Assembly (NCBI GenBank): GCA_002722845.1
Contig: PBND01000001.1
Span: 1 to 43,160 of the forward strand
Length of the DNA: 43,160 bases
Reading direction: 5' to 3'
Source: Myxococcales bacterium
Lineage (GTDB): Bacteria > Myxococcota > UBA4151
Shown here: positions 36,878-43,160 of the stretch, one piece after another
How positions within the stretch are numbered: position 1 is the first letter of the stretch
Layout: every line of letters begins with the position of its first letter
The notes under the pieces: generated by a model
What the model was told of the DNA's origin: nothing
Database searches by the model: none
What the model saw: the letters and a program-made list of their open reading frames with translations, nothing else
Made by a program: the position numbers and the translations under genes

Positions 36878-37800
36878 ACGCGCACTGGGAGGACGATGAG
36901 GAAGCGACCCGTGTCGCACCTGCGGACGTTGACCTGCTCGCCAGGCACGACGAAGGGCCGATCTCCATCGTCCAGATTTACGGCCCTGAGATCGGGCGCC
37001 TCATCGATCTCGACACCGACGGCATCGTTCTCGGCCGAGGCATCGACTGCGATATCCTGATCAACAGCGACACCGTCAGTCGGCAGCATGCCGAGCTCCG
37101 ATGGGTAGGGAGCACCATCACGGTTCAAGATCGGGACAGCTTGAACGGCACCTACGTGGACGAACGCCGGGTGCGTGGACCCACACCACTTGAGGGCGGC
37201 CAGAGCCTCCGCCTGGGTGGCGTCATCTTTAAGGTGTTGCGTGGCGCTGATCTCGAGCGCCGCTACCATGAAGAAATTTACCGGATGGCCATCATCGATG
37301 GTCTCACAGCCATCCACAACAAGCGTTACTTTGTGGACTTTCTTGACCGGGAGCATGGGCGAGCCATTCGACATGATCGGCCCCTCTCCATGATTCTTTT
37401 CGATGTGGACAGCTTCAAGGCGCTGAACGACAAATTCGGTCATATCAACGGTGACCGTGTCCTCGAGCAAATGGCCTCCCGGGTGCGAGGCTTTGTTCGA
37501 AGGGACGAATGCTTCGCTCGCTATGGAGGCGAAGAGTTCGCTCTGATTTTGCCCGAGTCACCGGAAGAGGGGGCCGTCGCCCTTGCCGAGAAGATCCGAG
37601 CCGCTGTGGAGGAGTCACCATTCCGGCTTGAGGATGATCAAGATGTGCAGGTGACCGTAAGCCTCGGTGTGGCGACACTGCGGGAGAACGAGACGGTCCA
37701 GGGCCTTGTATCCCGGACCGATGACGCCCTGTATGATGCTAAGAACGCCGGCAGAAATTGTACCCGAACGTGGGGCAACGCTGGTGATGCTCCCCCTTGA
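36874..37800 (+). CDS. FHA-GGDEF diguanylate cyclase
   Basis: This 308-residue protein has an FHA domain (about 30-125) with GRG (54-56), SRQH (69-72) and NGT (91-93), the residues that read phospho-threonine. A GGDEF domain (about 135-300) has FDVDSFKALND and the active-site GGEEF at 218-222. It should make c-di-GMP. The allosteric RxxD site before GGEEF is RRDE, so product inhibition may be weakened. The acidic N-terminus contains EEATRV around Thr12, a likely phospho-acceptor that could bind its own FHA domain. TTG 36874 overlaps the PP2C stop and has GAGG four bases upstream. Confidence 0.92.
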   Translation: MNAHWEDDEEATRVAPADVDLLARHDEGPISIVQIYGPEIGRLIDLDTDGIVLGRGIDCDILINSDTVSRQHAELRWVGSTITVQDRDSLNGTYVDERRVRGPTPLEGGQSLRLGGVIFKVLRGADLERRYHEEIYRMAIIDGLTAIHNKRYFVDFLDREHGRAIRHDRPLSMILFDVDSFKALNDKFGHINGDRVLEQMASRVRGFVRRDECFARYGGEEFALILPESPEEGAVALAEKIRAAVEESPFRLEDDQDVQVTVSLGVATLRENETVQGLVSRTDDALYDAKNAGRNCTRTWGNAGDAPP

Positions 37801-37844
37801 GCCGGTATAGGGCATCCGGCGGAGCATCGCTCTCGTTTCAAGGG
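37794..37844 (+). ncRNA. candidate three-way-junction leader RNA
   Basis: CCCTTGA (37794-37800) pairs with TCAAGGG (37838-37844). Inside lie two further hairpins, GCCGG/CCGGC (37801-37805 with 37816-37820) and GAGC-ATC-GCTC (37822-37832). Together they fold as a three-way junction that overlaps the stop of the diguanylate cyclase gene and ends 33 bases before the 1188-codon gene. It does not match the c-di-GMP riboswitch sequences I know. It may be a structured leader or a coincidence. Confidence 0.3.
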
Positions 37845-37877
37845 CGATAAACTCAGGGACCAAAAAAGGGGGGTCGT

Positions 37878-40800
37878 ATGCCTCGCATCCCAGGTGGCAG
37901 AAATAACGGCGGCAGCAACGAGACGCCGACCGTGACTGAGCGGGAGCGCACTCGCTCTCGAACCGGTGACGACCGTGACAAGGCCAAGTACGATAACGGC
38001 CGAGTTCGTTACGACTGGGATGTCTACACGGACCCACAGGGGGACCATCGGGGTAAAGTCGGCCTGGGCCACCGGGACGAGAAGAACGACATCTACGGCT
38101 CCATCGAGTTCAACGAACGAACGGATCGCCTCAAAGGCACCGTCGAAGCCGAACGCGAGATCAATGAAAACCTAGATGTGCGTGGTGCACTCGGCCGCGA
38201 CAACGACGGCTATCATAGCGGCCGTCTCGGCGGCCGGGCCAGCGGCGAAGATGGCTGGGTCGACCTGCAGATGGATTTCAACGAAAAGACCGATCGTCTC
38301 GATGGACGGCTGAAGTCCCGTTACAAGGTCTCAGACGATACCACGGCCCGGGTCGAGTACACGGCGCGCAATAACAAGGCCGACAGTTGGGAAGTGGGTG
38401 CCAAGCACCGGACTGGCCCCGGCGACTATGTGGATGGCGAAGTCGGCAGGGGTTCGACCATGGGTGGCTACGGTGCTGGCCGCTGGGTCCGCAAGGATGA
38501 CGGTGAGCTGCTGGATGACCACTGGGTCCGTTACAGCGAGAAGAAGGGCCTCGAGATCAAATCGAAGGCCCACCGAGAAGGCGAAAACTGGGAGGCAGAC
38601 CACTCGCTGACCCGCAACAAGGGTGTGACCAAGCACAAGTTCAGCGCCGAGCACGAAGGGGAAGACGCCAAGCATACAATCCGCACGAACTTCGAGCACG
38701 ACGCCAAAAACCGCACCGCCGGGGACGTCACGGTCGGCCGGCAAGGCGAAGATTACGACGCGGCTTTGCGCCTGCGTAAAGACAAGAGCGGACTCAAGAA
38801 GGCCCGCCTCACTGGCTCGAAAGACATCTCGGACGACACAACCCTCGCTGGACGAATCGACATCGACGACAAGGGACGGTGGAAAGCCGGTGGTACGGTC
38901 GACCATGAAATTAACGACGACCTCAGGGTCCGGGAAGGGATCGCTGTCGACCACAAAGGCGTGGTCTCCCACGAGCACGGTGCTCAGATTGATTTCGCTG
39001 ATGACAAGGGCGTGGTCGACGCCAGTATGACCCACAGCAGTGACGGCGCCCACCACGAGCGCGTCACGGTCGGCTACAATACAGAATCCGGGGGTCGCCA
39101 CAGCGGCTCGGTTGAACACCGAGAGACAGCCACAGGTCGAACCACCAACAGGGCCGAGTATCGCTACAGTAATCCGGAGGGTCGACGGGTCCGGGCCGAC
39201 ATCGGCAAAACCGAAGAGAACCGCTTCCTTGGGGTTGGTGTCTCCAATCGGGTCGATGCCCGCACCACCGAGCGGTTCGATGTGGACTGGAGCGACGATC
39301 GAGGGCTGGAGGGAAGCGGTGGCATCCGCCGGGATATCAACCATGACACCCATATCGAGGGCCGACTGAGTGGCTCCCTGAGGGATCGAGACATTCGGGC
39401 GGACGTCAGCGTTGGGCACGAATTCGACGAAGATGTGAGCATGGATGCGGGCCTGAGCTTCGCCCGACGAGATGGCAAGATCGCCGGTAACGTCAGTGTC
39501 ACCGATGCGATGGGCGACGATGATCTTGGCGCCAGCCTGCGATTGGGTGCTGGACGAACCGACCGGCACGTCCACGCCGAAGCCGGTGGTGACGTCAGCT
39601 TCGGTAACGTCTTCGGCGCCAGCACCGGCAATATCGGTGGCGATGTAGGAATCAAGGTCACCAAACGGGTGGCTGTGAAGACTGGCCGCGGGGAAGCAGG
39701 CAAGCTGCGGGAAGAGATGCTTGCCGAGCAACCCGAGGGCGCCGGCTATGTTCGCTACGGTATCAAGGGCAAAGCCAGTGGCAAGGCAGGGATCTCGTTA
39801 CCCCTGGGCCCTGGCTACGTCGAAACTGGCTTGAAGGCCGGCAAGACCTACGCTGTCGAATTCACCCGCCTTGACGAGAATCCCGACCTAGGCCGCCACC
39901 CCACTCGTGCCGAACTGGCCATTCCAGGCACTGCCGACGAACTGTTGGCCTTGAAGGCCGGCGAGGCTGTCGCCATTTCCGGTGAGACGACCCACGCCTA
40001 CATGGCCGGTGGTGGCTTTGGTGCAGCCATGGGTGCCGTCGGCATCGGCGAAGCGGGCATCAAAGCGGGGGCGGACGCCACCTATGCGATCACCGGAAAG
40101 ACCCGGACTGAAGTCCTCCGTGGCGGTGATAGTTCAGCCCGCATGACGCTCCGTGCCAGCGATATGCATACCAAAGACGCAGGCCTTAAGGTGAAGGTGG
40201 GGATCACCCCGAACCTGCCCGATCTCGGCGCCGACGTAGGTCCCGTCGGGGACGTGGCGACAGGCATTGCGAAGGGTGTCCTTAGCCAATGGATGAGCGT
40301 CGGGGTTCGCAAGTCGACCGAGAAGGGCGAAGGGGACAACCGCCTTATGGATGTCCGCCTAGACCTGTCCGATGATGAGGCGAAAACCGCCTACGACGCG
40401 GCCATGAAGGGTGACTGGAGCGCGATCAAAGCAATGCACGATGCCGGTCACCCCGCCGTGAAACTCGAAAAGACGATTCTCACGGACATTCACGAAAAAG
40501 CTACACCGCTCGTCGTCCATGGCCTGGGCATGAGCTACGTTTCAGAAAACCGTGAGGTGAAAAAAGACTCACAAGTCGAAGTTGGGGACCGCCAGTTCAA
40601 TGTCGAAAGCGACAAGGATAGTAACACCCGGGCAAAGGATGGCTGGTTCCTCGACACCAAAGTCGAAGTCTCTGACTACAGCCGCACGGTCCGCCCCGAA
40701 GAAGGCAGCGACTTGGGTCGAGTGAAAGGGGAGGAGCGCTACCTCTCATGGAGCCGCTCCCGAACCGATAGTTTCAGCAGTAAAGACGAAGTTCTCGAGC

Positions 40801-41444
40801 AGTTAGGTCTCGCTGGTTTCGTCATTGGTGCCGATGGTGACAAGACCCTCTCGAAGTACGAGAAGAAGATCGCCAAGATCGATAACCACCGGAAACTCTG
40901 GATTGGTCCACGCAATGAGCTGCGCAAGACCAGTGTGCGCACGGAGATCACGTTCTCAGATGCCGGTCTCGATCGCCTTGAGGGGAAAACGGAAGGTGAT
41001 ATCTGGTCGGCCTTTGCCACGGCGAAGAATGCCCTCAACGACGCGGCAGACCGGCCCGCATGGACCGATCCCGATCGCCGGGCAAGCCTTGCCAACGGGA
41101 CCGCGAGTTTCCGGGTCAACTCCGGCGCGATCATCACCAACGACGCCGACGCCTATGACCGGGCATCGTATCGCCAGGCGAAGCGCTTCGTGACTGGACT
41201 CACCGCCGCTGCGAAACTCCCAGAAGAAGACCGCAACGACGCGATCCGCGAGACCCTTGCCACGTTCAAAGGGGACCCGGCGACCATCGGTGCCATGGTT
41301 GAGTTGCTCGGTCGGGATGTGGTCCGCATGGACCTTAAGGTGGACAGCAACGCGGGTAAGAAGAAGACCCAATACGACTTCAAGCTGACCACCAAGGGTG
41401 ACGAGTACGACGTAACGAAGACAACCTTCGGCGCCAATCTCTAA
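37878..41444 (+). CDS. large cysteine-free strand-repeat protein, unknown family
   Basis: This encodes a 1188-residue hydrophilic protein. I see no signal peptide, no membrane helix and no cysteine. Residues about 40-620 are degenerate strand-type repeats: short alternating segments such as GRIDIDDKGRWKAGG, GSIEFNERTDRLKG and ADVSVGHEFDEDVS, ended by Asp/Asn/Gly turns. This would suit an extended beta sheet or barrel, but the outward faces are charged rather than oily. Residues 620-790 are Gly/Ala-rich with AYMAGGGFGAAMGAVGIGEAG. Residues 830-1188 are mixed alpha/beta with a helical stretch ending FGANL. GGGGGG lies four bases before ATG 37878. It may be transcribed with the cyclase gene upstream. 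I do not recognise a family. Confidence 0.8.
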   Translation: MPRIPGGRNNGGSNETPTVTERERTRSRTGDDRDKAKYDNGRVRYDWDVYTDPQGDHRGKVGLGHRDEKNDIYGSIEFNERTDRLKGTVEAEREINENLDVRGALGRDNDGYHSGRLGGRASGEDGWVDLQMDFNEKTDRLDGRLKSRYKVSDDTTARVEYTARNNKADSWEVGAKHRTGPGDYVDGEVGRGSTMGGYGAGRWVRKDDGELLDDHWVRYSEKKGLEIKSKAHREGENWEADHSLTRNKGVTKHKFSAEHEGEDAKHTIRTNFEHDAKNRTAGDVTVGRQGEDYDAALRLRKDKSGLKKARLTGSKDISDDTTLAGRIDIDDKGRWKAGGTVDHEINDDLRVREGIAVDHKGVVSHEHGAQIDFADDKGVVDASMTHSSDGAHHERVTVGYNTESGGRHSGSVEHRETATGRTTNRAEYRYSNPEGRRVRADIGKTEENRFLGVGVSNRVDARTTERFDVDWSDDRGLEGSGGIRRDINHDTHIEGRLSGSLRDRDIRADVSVGHEFDEDVSMDAGLSFARRDGKIAGNVSVTDAMGDDDLGASLRLGAGRTDRHVHAEAGGDVSFGNVFGASTGNIGGDVGIKVTKRVAVKTGRGEAGKLREEMLAEQPEGAGYVRYGIKGKASGKAGISLPLGPGYVETGLKAGKTYAVEFTRLDENPDLGRHPTRAELAIPGTADELLALKAGEAVAISGETTHAYMAGGGFGAAMGAVGIGEAGIKAGADATYAITGKTRTEVLRGGDSSARMTLRASDMHTKDAGLKVKVGITPNLPDLGADVGPVGDVATGIAKGVLSQWMSVGVRKSTEKGEGDNRLMDVRLDLSDDEAKTAYDAAMKGDWSAIKAMHDAGHPAVKLEKTILTDIHEKATPLVVHGLGMSYVSENREVKKDSQVEVGDRQFNVESDKDSNTRAKDGWFLDTKVEVSDYSRTVRPEEGSDLGRVKGEERYLSWSRSRTDSFSSKDEVLEQLGLAGFVIGADGDKTLSKYEKKIAKIDNHRKLWIGPRNELRKTSVRTEITFSDAGLDRLEGKTEGDIWSAFATAKNALNDAADRPAWTDPDRRASLANGTASFRVNSGAIITNDADAYDRASYRQAKRFVTGLTAAAKLPEEDRNDAIRETLATFKGDPATIGAMVELLGRDVVRMDLKVDSNAGKKKTQYDFKLTTKGDEYDVTKTTFGANL

Positions 41445-41447
41445 GCC

Positions 41448-43160
41448 TTAGACCTTGCCCCCAAGACGGCGATAATTTCGAGCGGCCGCATGGTCGGACC
41501 GGTTCTGATCAAGGGCAGCGCGAAAATGGCGCTTGGCCGATTCAGGACGATCGAAACGCAAAGCTAACTCGCCGAGCATTCGCTCCGAGCCAACAAGAAC
41601 GAGGTCCTCAAGGCGTTCTTTCAGGGTCTCGTAGACCGTTTCCGCATCCAACTCCCCGCCCATGGCGGCACAGAAGTCGTTGAGCATTTGGAAGCGTGGG
41701 TCGGCCGGATTGACTTCGACGAGTTCTTGAACCAGGCGGTTGGCCTGCTTGTACCGAGACTCAGCGAGCAAGCGTTCGACCCGACGCATGGTCCCATCCG
41801 TCGCCAAGAGCACCTCCACGTCGCTGGACGCACCGCTGGCTTCCCGGTCGAGCTGAGCATCGTATTCCTTACGCTTATCAGGGTCGGAGAGCGCCTCCCT
41901 GGCCACGCCAGCAGCCGCTTGGATACGGGCCACAAGTTCTTGGTCGCTGCCCAGTTCAATGTCCCGCAGACGATCCGCATGATAACGGACAAAAATGGCT
42001 CGAAAACCATCCTGAACCGCCTGTTTATCCGCTGACTTTTCGACCCCGAGCACCTGGTAATGTGTCAGATGAGGCAGGTTCATGGCGAACTCCCGGATCC
42101 CCTCTCGGATCTCCCGAGTCTCCGGATCCAGCCCCGTGAGGTTGTCATGCTGGTGTTCCCGCTCGACAACCACCCCCATGCCACTGGCCGTGCCAATCTC
42201 GGGATCGACCGCCCGCTCAAGGACGATGGCCTGCTCCGTGACGAGAAGTGCGTAGACCTCGGCGATGGCTTCCTCCCGTCGCTTCGGGTCACTCCACATA
42301 GGCCGGAGGAGGTCATCGATAAGCATCCCCGCTCGCGAGAGCTTGGAACGCAACCCGCGAGGAAACATACGGCGATGCACCCCCGAAAGCTCCTCGTAGC
42401 GGTCGCCAGGCAGCAAGAGTCCGTGCAACCGGGCTCCCAAGTACTCTTGTACTCGCTTGGGATTTGCCTGCCGCAAACCGCTGATCACGAGGTCGGCAAG
42501 ATCTAAGTCGAGATCGGGAACCGCATCCAGCCAATCCGCGGACTCATGAATCTCAACCTCACCGGGCGCCACGAGCAGCGGGGGCAGTAGCCGTGCGATC
42601 CCCTGATTCCACGCACTCTTCGCCATAGGCTCGGTGGTCAGCCCCGCAGCCCGAAGGCTTGCGAGCAAGCTGCGGCCGAGGAGACGCCCCCGCTTTGCAA
42701 TGGGTCGGACCTGGTCCGCTGTCAGGCCAAGGAGCCCTGGCAGGTTGGCTCCCGGGCGATTGGATTGCCAAAAACACAAACGGCCTTGGGATACGAAGAA
42801 TCGAGCTTTGCCCCGATCGGAGGACACGGTCACCACGCTACCAAAACCGCCGCCGGCCCGGACCAAGACACTCGCTAGACTCGTCTCCGTTAAGCTCCCG
42901 CTCCCCTCGATCACAGGCTCTCGGCTCCCCTGGGTCTCATCGGTTGGATTTCCTAGGGAGGTCCGAAGCAATTCCAGAAGAACGTCAAAGTCGAAGGGTT
43001 TATGGAGAAAGCCTTTCGCTTGGCTCCGCTCCATGAAGCGCTGAACCCCGGGCCCCTCATCGAAGAAACCAGAAACTGCGATCGTCGCCATCTCTGGGGA
43101 CTTGGTACGCAGTGCTGAGACCGCTTCCATCGGCTCTGGGCCCGGGAGCACCATGTCGCA
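41448..43160 (-). CDS. receiver-DUF4388-J-domain-TPR protein, N-terminus outside the window
   Basis: At least 570 residues are present; the gene enters from beyond 43160, so its start is missing. It opens inside a response-regulator receiver domain: the phospho-acceptor Asp codon is at 43155-43157 (D-M-V-L-P-G), followed by AVSG and HKPFD with the conserved lysine. Next is a DUF4388/PATAN-like module (SLTETSLASVLVRA... KARFFVSQGRLCFW). A long helical region, a J-domain (LTHYQVLGV... REALSDPDKRKEYD) and a TPR-like tail follow. The J-domain HPD motif is HAD (41973-41981), which should impair Hsp70 stimulation. Its stop is three bases from that of the convergent 1188-residue gene. Confidence 0.85.
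   Translation of the reverse strand, partial: CDMVLPGPEPMEAVSALRTKSPEMATIAVSGFFDEGPGVQRFMERSQAKGFLHKPFDFDVLLELLRTSLGNPTDETQGSREPVIEGSGSLTETSLASVLVRAGGGFGSVVTVSSDRGKARFFVSQGRLCFWQSNRPGANLPGLLGLTADQVRPIAKRGRLLGRSLLASLRAAGLTTEPMAKSAWNQGIARLLPPLLVAPGEVEIHESADWLDAVPDLDLDLADLVISGLRQANPKRVQEYLGARLHGLLLPGDRYEELSGVHRRMFPRGLRSKLSRAGMLIDDLLRPMWSDPKRREEAIAEVYALLVTEQAIVLERAVDPEIGTASGMGVVVEREHQHDNLTGLDPETREIREGIREFAMNLPHLTHYQVLGVEKSADKQAVQDGFRAIFVRYHADRLRDIELGSDQELVARIQAAAGVAREALSDPDKRKEYDAQLDREASGASSDVEVLLATDGTMRRVERLLAESRYKQANRLVQELVEVNPADPRFQMLNDFCAAMGGELDAETVYETLKERLEDLVLVGSERMLGELALRFDRPESAKRHFRAALDQNRSDHAAARNYRRLGGKV

Noticed and set aside
37801-37877. Possible c-di-GMP riboswitch before the 1188-codon gene
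   Set aside because: The conserved GEMM-type core sequences are not present; only a generic fold is supported, so it is listed as a candidate structure without a ligand.
38331-39731. 466-codon minus-strand open frame inside the 1188-residue gene
   Set aside because: The plus-strand frame is longer, has a strong ribosome site and continues across the whole region; the minus frame has no start signal and is a mirror of Asp/Val codons.

Overview
The window is a GC-rich, gene-dense stretch of a Gram-negative bacterium, most likely a member of the Myxococcota or a related former deltaproteobacterial lineage. The evidence is: lipid A genes (LpxB and an MsbA-like exporter); a metalloprotease with a MYXO-CTERM-like tail; a 15-copy DUF4215 (CDDGN-type) lipoprotein; a Ser/Thr kinase of the soil-myxobacterial style with HRDVTPQN in its catalytic loop; a protein resembling the MXAN_5187 family; and separate b and b' ATP synthase subunits. 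No tRNA, rRNA, insertion sequence, integrase or CRISPR array was seen. No gene-free stretch exceeds about 170 bases.

Layout. 157-3075: a small lipoprotein, a COG1768-type phosphoesterase translationally coupled to a diphthine-synthase-like methyltransferase, a peptidoglycan amidase and a zinc-ribbon protein. 3107-6408: an outer-membrane beta-barrel protein with an AEGEK-repeat linker, a MXAN_5187-like protein and a TSUP transporter. 6405-14090 (minus): rpsF-rpsR-rplI followed by the ATP synthase genes b'-b-delta-alpha-gamma-beta-epsilon; subunits a and c are not here. S6 and L9 both carry long acidic low-complexity tails. 14180-16330 (minus): a K+-dependent-type membrane pyrophosphatase behind a promoter candidate whose spacer is made of C9 and C6 tracts. 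16488-23014 (minus): a tightly overlapping seven-gene run (GNAT, alpha/beta hydrolase, an unknown exported protein, lpxB, PAP2 phosphatase, Dpm1-like glycosyltransferase, MsbA-like exporter) that reads as an envelope-lipid operon.

23095-29141: an RfbC-type epimerase, then two minus-strand surface proteins (the DUF4215 lipoprotein and the MYXO-CTERM protease) and a small exported protein of unknown function. 29185-33970: a membrane-anchored Ser/Thr kinase, a giant membrane protein with a spermidine-synthase-like domain and TPR-like tail, and a YhbY-type RNA-binding protein.

33967-43160 is a signalling island. It holds a DUF4388-like/proline-rich protein divergent from a PP2C phosphatase fused to a cyclic-nucleotide-binding domain. 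The phosphatase is coupled to an FHA-GGDEF diguanylate cyclase. Next comes a 1188-residue cysteine-free, strand-repeat protein that I cannot assign to any family, and finally a receiver-DUF4388-J-domain-TPR protein that runs off the window. The kinase, phosphatase and FHA-cyclase together could connect phospho-threonine, cyclic-nucleotide and c-di-GMP signalling. The 1188-residue protein is the best candidate for something undescribed. All functional links beyond the domain calls are inference.
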